Of a stretch of DNA of 14,985 nt, positions 1 through 8,271 are shown one piece after another. Within the stretch, counting starts at the first letter, position 1; every line of letters begins with the position of its first letter. The DNA lies in assembly GCA_047614125.1 (NCBI GenBank), contig JBLHHI010000083.1:1-14985 (forward strand), in the 5' to 3' direction. The notes below the pieces were generated by a model. That model had not been told where the DNA came from, did no database searches, and worked only from the letters and a program-made list of their open reading frames with translations. A program made the translations under genes and the position numbers. This stretch comes from JBLHHI01 sp047614125. GTDB lineage: Bacteria; Bacteroidota; Bacteroidia; NS11-12g; UBA9320.

Positions 1-266
1 CTATTAGCTTCGTTGAAATCAGTCGGTTTATAAACATAAACCTTCCTGTTTTCGCCTTACTACTTGGGTTCTATACAAATCTGAATTTGAAAAGATTAAT
101 CGAACTCAGGTTACTAGTTGGATTTTGAACCCTTCTTTTGAACATGGTTCATTTGAAGTATTTTGACATGTGTTGCCTATGCTGCATGTTAGATCAATGC
201 GTCAAATTTTAAACCTAGGTTCCTAGCCTTTCATCTGAAAAAGGCCAAACAATAAAATCATTTCAT
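1..266. other. non-coding upstream region
   Basis: No open reading frame of useful length is visible on either strand before the gene at 301. The stretch holds a diverged copy of a dispersed repeat (45-119), a short inverted repeat TGAAC-ATG-GTTCA at 139-151, a 10-base palindrome AACCTAGGTT at about 212-221, and a weak 6-bp stem GCCTTT/AAAGGC at 226-245. None of the short palindromes can be assigned a role. One of them could be an operator for the operon that follows. Confidence 0.5.
45..119 (-). repeat. diverged copy of dispersed repeat (inverted relative to right-end copy)
   Basis: Read on the plus strand, this stretch matches the reverse complement of about 14855-14935. The anchors are CCTGTTTTCGC at 45-55 against CCTGTCTTCGC (10 of 11), CTGAATT at 81-87 (exact), AATCGAACTCAGGTT at 98-112 (15 of 15) and CTAG at 114-117 (exact). 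They occur in the same order with similar spacing. The part between the first and second anchors is more diverged and differs in length by about 9 bases. This is a hand alignment, so the exact ends are uncertain. Confidence 0.65.
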
Positions 267-274
267 TATTTTTG
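267..274 (+). promoter_or_regulatory. Bacteroidota -7 promoter element for the six-gene operon
   Basis: TATTTTTG fits the TAnnTTTG -7 consensus exactly and ends 27 bases before the start codon at 301. That would give a short leader of about 20 bases. No clear TTG/TTTG -33 element lies at the usual spacing, so the call rests on the -7 match and on its position. Confidence 0.5.
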
Positions 275-300
275 GCAGAACCCTAAATCAATTCAAAAAT

Positions 301-1677
301 ATGGCTGATTCATTCGATTTATTAGATCAACTCGGTGACCAAAAAAAGGTAGAAAACCTCAAGGCAAAAATTGAAAAGAAGAAATCCAGTGATGTTCTTC
401 TAAAGCTGGATAAGATTGAAAGTGAGATTGAAAAGGCTGCACAAAACAATCAAAATTCAGAAGAAATAATTTCCAACATCATCAACTCCAACTTTGCCAC
501 CTTAAATGGCGATGTGGATTCGACCGAAGCAGATTTGCAAGAGTTGATGTTGCATCTGCGTTCAATGTTAGACAGCTGTGGTGGTGAATTTTCAAAACTT
601 CAAGAATTAAACGATTCGGAACTAAAGCTTGTAGCCGCCGCTACCGAAGCGCGTAATCGAGCCGAAATAGAAGCCAAGGATGCCGAAGGAATGTCGGATC
701 TATGGAATATTCTTTTTGGGTATAAAAATCGGAAGATTAAAAATACAAAGGTTGATTTTGATAAGAAGATCGCGGGCTTAAAGGCCGCCGAAGAAGAGGC
801 CAATCGAAGATACCGAGATCGATTAAAAAATGCCGACATAGGGGAGTCGTTAAATCGCATTATTTCTCAGGTTCAGGGTATGGTGGGCATTGTAGAAAAT
901 ATGATTCTAGATGTTGAAGAGCAAATTGTTGCCCTGAAGAATAGAAAGGAACTGGCCTTCGAAACAAAGGAGAAAGCAGCTCGAATTATGGAGGATCGCA
1001 AAAAGGAATTAGAAGATCTTGAATTGCGCCTGAAATCATCTGAAAATGAGCTGGTTGAACTTCCAAACAACAGTCCGGAATATACGGTTCAACAAAAAAA
1101 GATTGCTGATTTACGAGAAGAACGTGCTCAACTCAAAGGCAAATACAACGTTGCCTTGGGCATTTTTCAATCCAAAGAACGATTTGTTGACCAAATCGTT
1201 ATCCACCTAGAAGCTCAAACAACCACTAAAAACAATCTGAAACAACTCATTGGCCAATTAAAGAGCGACACCGAAGAACGAGTTACCACCTACGAATCGG
1301 GCTTGCAACTTATTCAGTCGGCCACTGCCCAAGAGGCCGCCTCCATTTACGAAGAAGCTGGAGTTAAAACGGATCAGAAAATTACGGAAATAGCTGCCAA
1401 GGTTTTTGTTGGATCGGAAAAAGATCGAATTGAACGAATCAAAAAGCAACCCGAACGGATGGCTGCTCTACATGAAGTATTGAAGGCTATGGCCGAAGCA
1501 ACAGCTAAGTACAAGGAAGAAGATGCTAAGATTGTTGAAGAGCACAGCCGTAAATTTGGCATCGACGTTTCGGAGACTTTTTCGTATAAATATGAAAATA
1601 AAGAGGGGGATGGGGATGACCCAAAACCGAATCCTAAGAAAGATGGTTCAGATTCTGTGAATGATTTATTGGATTAA
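301..1677 (+). CDS. large cytosolic coiled-coil protein, first gene of AAA ATPase operon
   Basis: This is a 458-residue, highly charged, mostly helical protein with no signal peptide or membrane segment. Long heptad-like stretches rich in Glu, Lys, Ala and Leu run from about 15-50, 100-180 and 195-330, and again at about 380-415. The region around 285-350 contains QTTTKNN and looks like a helical bundle. The last ~25 residues are a low-complexity acidic/proline/lysine linker (GDGDDPKPNPKKDG) ending in SVNDLLD. The ATG at 301 sits about 20 bases after a likely transcription start. Proteins of this kind in Bacteroidota are sometimes annotated as microtubule-binding-like, from coiled-coil similarity only. 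A remote resemblance in layout to TelA (toxic anion resistance) proteins came to mind but is not supported by a clear motif. A structural, scaffold or client role for the ATPase two genes downstream is inference from the operon. Confidence 0.85.
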   Translation: MADSFDLLDQLGDQKKVENLKAKIEKKKSSDVLLKLDKIESEIEKAAQNNQNSEEIISNIINSNFATLNGDVDSTEADLQELMLHLRSMLDSCGGEFSKLQELNDSELKLVAAATEARNRAEIEAKDAEGMSDLWNILFGYKNRKIKNTKVDFDKKIAGLKAAEEEANRRYRDRLKNADIGESLNRIISQVQGMVGIVENMILDVEEQIVALKNRKELAFETKEKAARIMEDRKKELEDLELRLKSSENELVELPNNSPEYTVQQKKIADLREERAQLKGKYNVALGIFQSKERFVDQIVIHLEAQTTTKNNLKQLIGQLKSDTEERVTTYESGLQLIQSATAQEAASIYEEAGVKTDQKITEIAAKVFVGSEKDRIERIKKQPERMAALHEVLKAMAEATAKYKEEDAKIVEEHSRKFGIDVSETFSYKYENKEGDGDDPKPNPKKDGSDSVNDLLD

Positions 1678-1699
1678 TACATTTGAATTTTAATCCTCA

Positions 1700-2800
1700 T
1701 TGAAAACTATAGAAGTTACGGATCATTTCGGAGCCTTTAATCGGAGTGTGCTGGTTGGAGAAAGAGCTTATCCTGCTTATTTTGATCATGTAAAATTTGC
1801 GCTCAATTCGTTGATGTCGTCGTTGCCAAAAATTAAGAGCGACAATCCGTACGAAATAGAAGTATTAAACAGCTTTTCGGAGAAGTTTCTATATTCAATA
1901 ACCTTATTCGAGCAAAAATTTTCGTACAGCGAAGATCATCCCATGTTGGTTGATGTTACCAAATCTGGGTTTCCCAACCATCTGGAATTCAAAAGATTAG
2001 AAGATGATTTGTTGAAAAGAGACCAAGTTCTTAAAAACCTGCCATCGCGTGCTGAAGTGAAAAACCTGATCTTAGATGATTTGATGAAAAATCACACCGA
2101 CCCAACGGCACGACTTAAAAAATTGGGTGAGATCTGCTATTATGAGGAATTGCTAAAGCACAAGGTTTTTAGAGAATTTACACCCGGGAAGCTCCAATTA
2201 ATTAAGAGCTTTGGAGACACACGTCAAACCCGACGCTTTATGTACAGTTGGGGTTCGTACGATTCGGTAACGAATAGACCCTATGTGTACATTATGATTT
2301 TTGATAATCCAAGTGTGGATGATGAGCTCATTATGCAGGGACAGGAGAATACGGATTTTGAAGCGGTGATTAAAAAAGCAACGCACAATACTTCTCCGTT
2401 AAAAGTTATTGCCGCAGATATTGATGCGGCTTATGAAAGCATACGACCCAAGGTGTTAAAGCGAATTGATTTTGGCCCAATTTTTAGTCGATTTGCCCGT
2501 GATGAACATGAGTTTACCAAATTGGTTCAAGAGCAATTTGAAGAGGATGATTTTATCTTTGTTTACAATACGGAAGTGGTGTTTTCGGTGGGTGAGAAAA
2601 AACATTCCGGCTTTTTATCATCCGGCGATTTGCGTCAAGTCTTTTTTGTGGATGAATCGAACAAAGAGTGCTTAGATCGAATGGTTTCTCAAGTATTTAG
2701 CTATGCCATCACTTCACATCGGGTATTGCAACACTTAAATGTTCACCACCCTGCGTTCATACAAAGTTTATCAGTACCGCCCACTATTTTTGAAAAATAA
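1700..2800 (+). CDS. conserved hypothetical protein in AAA ATPase operon
   Basis: This is a 366-residue soluble protein with no signal peptide, membrane segment or motif that I recognise. The frame is open only from a TAA at 1691, and the first usable codon is TTG at 1700. The first in-frame ATG would be residue 39, which would cut into well-formed sequence, so TTG is chosen. The N-terminal ~165 residues look helical. A beta-rich part around 178-202 (YSWGSYD, RPYVYIMIFD) is followed by a mixed C-terminal half. It lies 22 bases after the coiled-coil gene and 2 bases before the ATPase gene, so it is almost certainly co-transcribed with both. It could be an adaptor or substrate-binding partner of the ATPase. 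That is inferred from position only. Confidence 0.85.
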   Translation: MKTIEVTDHFGAFNRSVLVGERAYPAYFDHVKFALNSLMSSLPKIKSDNPYEIEVLNSFSEKFLYSITLFEQKFSYSEDHPMLVDVTKSGFPNHLEFKRLEDDLLKRDQVLKNLPSRAEVKNLILDDLMKNHTDPTARLKKLGEICYYEELLKHKVFREFTPGKLQLIKSFGDTRQTRRFMYSWGSYDSVTNRPYVYIMIFDNPSVDDELIMQGQENTDFEAVIKKATHNTSPLKVIAADIDAAYESIRPKVLKRIDFGPIFSRFARDEHEFTKLVQEQFEEDDFIFVYNTEVVFSVGEKKHSGFLSSGDLRQVFFVDESNKECLDRMVSQVFSYAITSHRVLQHLNVHHPAFIQSLSVPPTIFEK

Positions 2801-2802
2801 GC

Positions 2803-4764
2803 ATGGAAAAAGATCAACGTTCATTACTCATAATTAAGGAAAATGATCTTGCTGCCTATAAAGAAGAGGTGACAAATTATCTCAAACAGGTGAGTTGGGC
2901 CGCTGATAATCAGCAGAGTAAGAGTGATATTGACCTAAGTTTTTTAATTCACCATGGCAAGTCTTTGGGAGTTCATGAAGAAGACAGTCTTTCCATCTTA
3001 AAAAACGCAGTTCGAATTAGCGATGATCGCACCATTCTTTCGAACACGACCAACCAAGTTTTAAACTTAGTGCGAAAAGGCTTTTGTTTGGGAAGACATG
3101 TATCTGAATTATATGCAACGGCTTCTGGGCTCGAACTCCTCCAACAAAAGAACAAAGACGGTAACATCTATCAGGCCGAATTGCCCGAGTTTCATGATAA
3201 GTCTCAAACTCAAACGGCTGTTTTGCTCTTTGTGGCATCCTCGTACATTGTTCAATACATTGCCGATATTAAAGCGGATGAGGTAAGTTCCATACAGGTT
3301 GATTTTTCCGGCATTCCAGAGCTTAACTTAAGCAGGCCCAGCAAGGGTTTGCAGTGTTCTTTGTATTACTATGCTGCGTATTTAGAACGCTCTGGCATTG
3401 TTACTTCCGACTTGCATTTTCTGAAAATTACGTCCATATACTTCGAACGGGTGTTGGAAGAAATAGCGCTGCGCAAAGAAGCATTTAAGTTTACAGAGGC
3501 TTTTACGAACCATCATTACAAGTTAGAGAAATCTGAATTTTTAATCGATGGTTTTGAACGCTCATCGAATGCACGTGTAAAGGGCTACAGCTTTAATCCA
3601 ACAAGGATGGAGGCCATTGTAGCCAACCGAGATGCCAAACATTACTTTAAGCGGTACTCCGAACGATTGCTTTGCTACGATTTTGAAGCCAAGAAAAATC
3701 CAATGAATGAATTGGGCGGGCTACCTTCCATCACCATGGCCGACGGTAAACCGGGAACAGGAAAAAGCATGCTCATTGCTGCCACGGCAACTTTATTGCA
3801 AGAGCGATGTGATCAGTTGGGCTATAATTTTTTATTTTGGCCCCTCCCAGAAAATATTGTTTCAACCTATCAAGGTGGCACCGCAGAACGCGCCATCGAA
3901 TGGTTTAAGCCCATGCAAGACCCATCGAAAATTGTTTTTGCACCCATCGACGATGCCGAAAATAATTTGGAAGAACGGACTCGTCAAGGAGTTTCAGCCG
4001 GGGTTCGAGAGTTTATTGGAGTATTTCTTCGAAACACCGAAGGTGCCTATGCCGTTAATTACGGCAACCGATTGATGAGTCTCTTTACCAACATTCCGGA
4101 TCAAATAGACAAGGCCGTTTTATCGCGCATCCAGATGCGTACCAAAATGGATGGAGCAACTACCCACTTAGATTTTGTTGATCAAGATCATTTGTGGTGG
4201 AAAAAGTATAATAAGCTGGATGATTCATTCATTGATGCTACGGATCCAAAGGGGTATGTATACATGGATTCTCAGAAGGGATTGGCTTCAATATCTGATC
4301 TTGCATCAAGTGCGTATTCATTTGATAATAAGGAGCTTGAGGAGATATTTAATCAGGTTGCCAAAAACAACGATCCAACAAGTCACAGCTTTTTTGGAGC
4401 GCTTTATTCTGCCGTGCAACAACGCTATAACTTCTTTTCATCGCGCGATTTGCGCAACATTCAAAAAGCGGTGGATGCTCGAATTATAGACTTTGATTTG
4501 CCGGAGCTTTGGTGGGAAAACCCCGATGAATTCTTTGCCAAAAACTACGATGATAAGTTGGTGATACTGAAAGACTTGATGAAAGAAAACTTGAAGGATT
4601 CTACATTTACGAGCTTGCGAACGTACGAGGCCTTAAATTATATGGACACAGCCATTCGCATTAATCAAACTGGCATCCAACGAGAAATAAAGGAAACGGC
4701 TAAACGGATGTACATTCAAGAAGAGGCGCGCAAACAAATGATCGAGGGTAGGCTAAATGATTAA
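2803..4764 (+). CDS. classic-type AAA family ATPase with unknown N-terminal domain
   Basis: This is a 653-residue protein with one AAA module in its second half. Walker A is GKPGTGKS (315-322). The block TYQGGTAERAIEWF (about 355-368) sits where classic AAA proteins carry the aromatic pore loop and the following helix. Walker B is IVFAPIDDAE (377-386). Sensor 1 and the second region of homology appear as FTNIPDQIDKAVLSRI (428-443), with N430 as sensor and R442 at the arginine-finger position. Such ATPases form rings that pull on proteins. The Walker B glutamate position holds Asp384, with Glu386 two residues on. The first ~300 residues are helical and match no family I know, and the C-terminal ~200 residues are also unassigned. 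Its stop overlaps the start of the next gene by 8 bases, which suggests translational coupling. The module assignment is firm; the substrate is unknown. Confidence 0.93.
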   Translation: MEKDQRSLLIIKENDLAAYKEEVTNYLKQVSWAADNQQSKSDIDLSFLIHHGKSLGVHEEDSLSILKNAVRISDDRTILSNTTNQVLNLVRKGFCLGRHVSELYATASGLELLQQKNKDGNIYQAELPEFHDKSQTQTAVLLFVASSYIVQYIADIKADEVSSIQVDFSGIPELNLSRPSKGLQCSLYYYAAYLERSGIVTSDLHFLKITSIYFERVLEEIALRKEAFKFTEAFTNHHYKLEKSEFLIDGFERSSNARVKGYSFNPTRMEAIVANRDAKHYFKRYSERLLCYDFEAKKNPMNELGGLPSITMADGKPGTGKSMLIAATATLLQERCDQLGYNFLFWPLPENIVSTYQGGTAERAIEWFKPMQDPSKIVFAPIDDAENNLEERTRQGVSAGVREFIGVFLRNTEGAYAVNYGNRLMSLFTNIPDQIDKAVLSRIQMRTKMDGATTHLDFVDQDHLWWKKYNKLDDSFIDATDPKGYVYMDSQKGLASISDLASSAYSFDNKELEEIFNQVAKNNDPTSHSFFGALYSAVQQRYNFFSSRDLRNIQKAVDARIIDFDLPELWWENPDEFFAKNYDDKLVILKDLMKENLKDSTFTSLRTYEALNYMDTAIRINQTGIQREIKETAKRMYIQEEARKQMIEGRLND

Positions 4765-6031
4765 ACTAATTGAAAGCGGTTTATTTGGAGGCAATCTTTT
4801 TGCGGTGGATAAACCGTATTTGGTGGAACGATACAACAGCTGTTTAAATGCTATTGGGCTTAAAACCACGCGCTTAGATTCTTTTCACATCGACGGTTGG
4901 GGCTGGAGTCCGGAGGTGGCAGATGAATTAAAAGACTCGTATTATCTTTCGCACGGCATTGCCAATCCATACGGCATAATCATCTCGCCGGAGCAGGCGG
5001 ACGCCTCGATGTACCTTCCTTATTTTAGCTTCGATTGGGACATTCGGAAACAGATTTATAAACTCTACGCGGAACAGATTAAAGACATTACCAGCGATGC
5101 CGGAATTTGGTTTTCGGTAGATCAAGAGGTTACGGCTTTCCGATCGCCACAAGATTTGTTGATGGTAGATTTGGTTCAAGTGCACTTTACTTCCACCAAT
5201 AACATCATAGAAGCCGCTCGCGAACAGCGTGCCCTGATTCGCACGTTTCACGATGATCCAGAAGCTTGGAAAGATTATGAGCTGAGACAGGCCATCATCG
5301 AAAGCAGTAAAACACATGGAGATCTGCGATTTCGAAAATCAGAATTGGCTTCTTTCCCCTTTAGTAATATTGCTTCGTTTTACACACCGGCTTTCGACGG
5401 CGTATACATCTTTCGCAAAACCAAATCGGGGAAGCCCATCTTAATTCGGTCGGGTAATAACAGCGAGTTAACAGGTACTCAAAGTTTTACGCACATCGAA
5501 TTTAACTTGAACGATGCTGAGTTGGTACGTCATTTGTTTGCAGAAGAATTGTTGTCGGAGCAACCAGGTTTCTTCAAGCAGCATGCGTATTTGCTTGAAC
5601 AACAGCTCAATAGCATGATTGTGACGGCTGCAAATGCGGCGAAACATCCAATGCCAATTAATACGGCCAGTAAAACTCGACGCATTGGTATGATTAACGA
5701 CTTAATCAATGGAGACTTTTTATCGGACGCTTATTTCGAATTAGAGAAGCTGATTCTGCAGTTGAAATCAGATCGAGTAATCTACATCGATCAATGGTCA
5801 GATGAACTTCGCTTAAATTTGTTACACCCAAATCAGAACTGCAGTTCGCAAGAAAAGTTTGTGCTTTGGCACCTTCTTACCCAACTTCGCAACAATAACC
5901 CGGTTCTTACGTATTTATTTGACAAAGCCCGTTTCTTTAAGGAGTATCCTACCATGCGAGAGGATTATCAGCAATGGACCATTGATCAGATTATAGATAA
6001 TCGACAAATTTTTCACGCTTTAATTAGTTAA
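4757..6031 (+). CDS. conserved hypothetical protein, possibly DUF6638 family
   Basis: This is a 424-residue soluble protein without a signal peptide or membrane segment. Its ATG overlaps the end of the ATPase gene (ATGATTAA), which fixes the start and argues for coupled, stoichiometric expression. Conserved-looking blocks include LIESGLFGGNLF near the N-terminus, DSFHIDGWGWSPEVA (41-55) and NPYGIIISPEQ (70-80). The rest alternates helices and short strands. From memory this fits the family named DUF6638 in Bacteroidota, but I could not check that. No catalytic motif is evident. An ATPase co-factor or adaptor role is inferred from gene order and overlap. Confidence 0.85.
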   Translation: MIKLIESGLFGGNLFAVDKPYLVERYNSCLNAIGLKTTRLDSFHIDGWGWSPEVADELKDSYYLSHGIANPYGIIISPEQADASMYLPYFSFDWDIRKQIYKLYAEQIKDITSDAGIWFSVDQEVTAFRSPQDLLMVDLVQVHFTSTNNIIEAAREQRALIRTFHDDPEAWKDYELRQAIIESSKTHGDLRFRKSELASFPFSNIASFYTPAFDGVYIFRKTKSGKPILIRSGNNSELTGTQSFTHIEFNLNDAELVRHLFAEELLSEQPGFFKQHAYLLEQQLNSMIVTAANAAKHPMPINTASKTRRIGMINDLINGDFLSDAYFELEKLILQLKSDRVIYIDQWSDELRLNLLHPNQNCSSQEKFVLWHLLTQLRNNNPVLTYLFDKARFFKEYPTMREDYQQWTIDQIIDNRQIFHALIS

Positions 6032-6035
6032 TAGT

Positions 6036-6581
6036 ATGGATTCATTTTTAGCATTTTTAATTGGTTGCGCTTCCGGAATTGGTTTTTGTTTTCTGGATAA
6101 TAAATTTGGAAGAACGTGGTATCAGCGTTGGCACAACTTAACCAATCAGTATAAAATTGATCCACAAAGTGTCAAGACCTTTGTTCAATATCAACCCTTT
6201 TCAAAACGCTTTGTCCCGGCAATTTTATTGGGACTCTTGCTCGGTTATATTTTTTACCTAACCGGTGCAGAAAACAAGTTGATACTTTTACTTGACGTGG
6301 GCTTAATGATGGTGGGCATTTTACTGAGCTTTTACGTATACCCCATCATTACCAAAAAACTTCCCAAACAGTTGAAGGCGGTTAAAGAAACGCTTGAGAA
6401 GTTTGATGGCATTGAAGAAAAAATTAGCAAGGCCGTTGATGGTGCGAAGGCAGTTATAGAACCGGTTTTGCGGCCTAAGTTGGATGAAGCCACACTCGAC
6501 ACTGAAGCTGAAAAAGAACCACCAGCTAAGAAAAAAGATGATGATTGGAGATCTGGAGTGAAAGATTTTTTGGATAAATAA
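6036..6581 (+). CDS. small three-pass membrane protein with charged cytosolic tail
   Basis: This is a 181-residue protein with hydrophobic segments at about 3-20, 60-77 and 82-104. The loop 22-58 is basic and aromatic (KFGRTWYQRWHN). From 106 on there is an amphipathic helix, then an acidic/lysine linker (EKEPPAKKKDDD) ending in DWRSGVKDFLDK. The long basic and charged tail after the third segment is probably cytosolic. The last residues (GVKDFLD) resemble the end of the first gene's product (SVNDLLD), and both follow a disordered charged linker. The gene lies 4 bases after the preceding stop and 8 bases before the next start. It may dock the soluble parts of the system at the inner membrane; this is inference. 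No known family was recognised. Confidence 0.85.
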   Translation: MDSFLAFLIGCASGIGFCFLDNKFGRTWYQRWHNLTNQYKIDPQSVKTFVQYQPFSKRFVPAILLGLLLGYIFYLTGAENKLILLLDVGLMMVGILLSFYVYPIITKKLPKQLKAVKETLEKFDGIEEKISKAVDGAKAVIEPVLRPKLDEATLDTEAEKEPPAKKKDDDWRSGVKDFLDK

Positions 6582-6589
6582 GACCGATT

Positions 6590-8197
6590 ATGACACAGGA
6601 TAGCACGCAATCAGAGGAGGTTAGAATCGAGAATCGCAGTCGGTTTTATTGGTTCATTCTCAATACAAGGGCTGGGATAAAACGTTTCATCTCGAATTTT
6701 CGAAAGAACCGCCCAGTAATCTTTATCCTCCTATTAGTGGTTATGGTGTACGCTCTTTTTGTTGGACGCTCTGGGTATCAACCTATGTTTCTGGCCATTC
6801 GCAAATATTGGTTGTTGGTTGCCATCATTCTTTTTATTCTTTGGATTTACATCCGTGCTATTAAAAAACGAACCTTCGTTAAATCGCTCATTCCCACCAT
6901 TCTAGTTGCCGTAATTTTAGTTGGATCCTACTTAGGTGGACCTCCCGTGTATCGATACTTGAGCTTATTTAACTACTATCAAATTTTGAACAAGGTTGAA
7001 TTGGTCGATTTAGCCGAAACAGGCTTTGAGCGCATTCAGCCCCGAATGTCTATACAAACATTAATCAATCAAGAGGCGCTCGAGGAGACCGAAGATGCCA
7101 CCAAACCAAAGTTCGTTCGAGATAAAGACGGCAAGTATTATTTTACTTCTGCGGTTGGTCCAGCTGTGGGGTATCGCATCCAACAATTGAGTAAAGACAT
7201 GTACAAGGTAATACAGGTGAATGCCAACTTACCTTCTCCAGATTTTTCTGGAAAGGCCAAGCAAGATGTTGAATTTAAAATTGGCGATTTTCTGTTGTTT
7301 AGCAAAAACGTTGAAACTGCGGTTCGAAAGAAGTTGAATTGGTGGCAGTTTTTTACGTGCGAGTTGGGCGAACCGATCTATATGCGTAATAATCAATCAA
7401 CATGGGTACAAGTGGTTCCCTTGGTAAAATGGGAGGGATTTCTCTTTCCACGGCCTGTTTTTGGAGGGGTAATTGTCATTAATCAAGGCAACAATCCGGC
7501 GTATTTGGAACGTGTGTTATTGGGAGCAGGAACCTATGTTTCCCCACAACAAATTAAACTGAATGCGTACTTGTTGGGTCAGAATCTAATGTCCGAAAAA
7601 GTGTGTACGTACATCGCCGAAAGCTTTCGATTTACTCGAGGATTTTTCGCACCCTTTCCCGGAAATCGGGAAGGCGATATTCGAATTCCAAGCATGGAAA
7701 ACAACCAAGCATCGCAACCCTTTGTAACATATTTCGATTTAAATTTTGCGCCAAAGTTGTACAACTACTTTGGTTTAGAGCCGTATCAAGAAAGCAAGAA
7801 AGGGCTGATAATGAGCGTGTTAATTCCCGGAGATGGGGAGGATGTAGTCTATTATGTAGATCATCGAAATTCGGAACACAACTACATTGGGTCGAGTGCC
7901 GTTGCTGCTAAGATTGTGGAAAGCAAGAAAGAGTACGACTGGTCTCAAAGCTTCCCAGCCGAATCGCGTCCCTTTATTAAAAGGGTGGACGGTGAACTTC
8001 GTTTTATGTGGATGAGCACCATTGTTACCAAGGCCGGCAAGGGGGATGGCGAATACATTGGAGGCAGTATTCCGGAAATTACCTTAACCGATGCAAGCGT
8101 TGGGAAGGTGATGTGGATTGATCAAGACTCATTAATGGATCAACAGTCGTGGTTGCGGCAAGCAAAAGGGCAGATGAAAGGGTATTGGGGAGAGTAA
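6590..8197 (+). CDS. membrane-anchored protein with large soluble domain, last gene of AAA operon
   Basis: This is a 535-residue protein. After a basic N-terminal ~40 residues it has three hydrophobic segments at about 42-58, 73-90 and 99-117, then a soluble domain from about 120 to the end. The soluble part is rich in beta-strand-like and aromatic sequence (for example NWWQFFTCELGEPIYM and PVFGGVIVINQG). By the positive-inside rule and an odd number of crossings it would be periplasmic if the basic N-terminus is cytosolic. I do not recognise the family and see no catalytic signature. As the last member of the operon it could be the envelope-side partner of the cytosolic ATPase, linked through the small membrane protein upstream. 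After its stop there is a T5 run but no convincing terminator hairpin. Confidence 0.87.
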   Translation: MTQDSTQSEEVRIENRSRFYWFILNTRAGIKRFISNFRKNRPVIFILLLVVMVYALFVGRSGYQPMFLAIRKYWLLVAIILFILWIYIRAIKKRTFVKSLIPTILVAVILVGSYLGGPPVYRYLSLFNYYQILNKVELVDLAETGFERIQPRMSIQTLINQEALEETEDATKPKFVRDKDGKYYFTSAVGPAVGYRIQQLSKDMYKVIQVNANLPSPDFSGKAKQDVEFKIGDFLLFSKNVETAVRKKLNWWQFFTCELGEPIYMRNNQSTWVQVVPLVKWEGFLFPRPVFGGVIVINQGNNPAYLERVLLGAGTYVSPQQIKLNAYLLGQNLMSEKVCTYIAESFRFTRGFFAPFPGNREGDIRIPSMENNQASQPFVTYFDLNFAPKLYNYFGLEPYQESKKGLIMSVLIPGDGEDVVYYVDHRNSEHNYIGSSAVAAKIVESKKEYDWSQSFPAESRPFIKRVDGELRFMWMSTIVTKAGKGDGEYIGGSIPEITLTDASVGKVMWIDQDSLMDQQSWLRQAKGQMKGYWGE

Positions 8198-8245
8198 CTT
8201 AGTAAAGGGATTTTTGCTCGAATTAGCATATTGGGTCAAATAGTT

Positions 8246-8253
8246 TAAATTTG
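8246..8253 (+). promoter_or_regulatory. Bacteroidota -7 promoter element for the cyclase gene
   Basis: TAAATTTG matches TAnnTTTG exactly and ends 19 bases before the TTG start at 8272. That implies a leader of only about 12-15 bases. A TTG at 8231 is too close to serve as a standard -33 element. This site supports separate transcription of the cyclase from the six-gene operon that ends 74 bases upstream of the start. Confidence 0.45.
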
Positions 8254-8271
8254 TTTACATAAGAATTTGCT

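Noticed and set aside
226..245. GCCTTT/AAAGGC stem upstream of the operon as a terminator
   Set aside because: Only six pairs with an 8-base loop and no T-run follows.
301..1677. Tellurite/toxic anion resistance protein TelA as the first operon gene
   Set aside because: There is only a general similarity of helical layout and a QTTTKNN-like stretch. No TerC, TerD or TerB genes are nearby and no TelA signature was found.
3017..4489. Other-frame ORFs inside the ATPase gene (for example 3707-4075, 4175-4489)
   Set aside because: They overlap a long gene with clear AAA motifs and show no independent features, so they are shadows.
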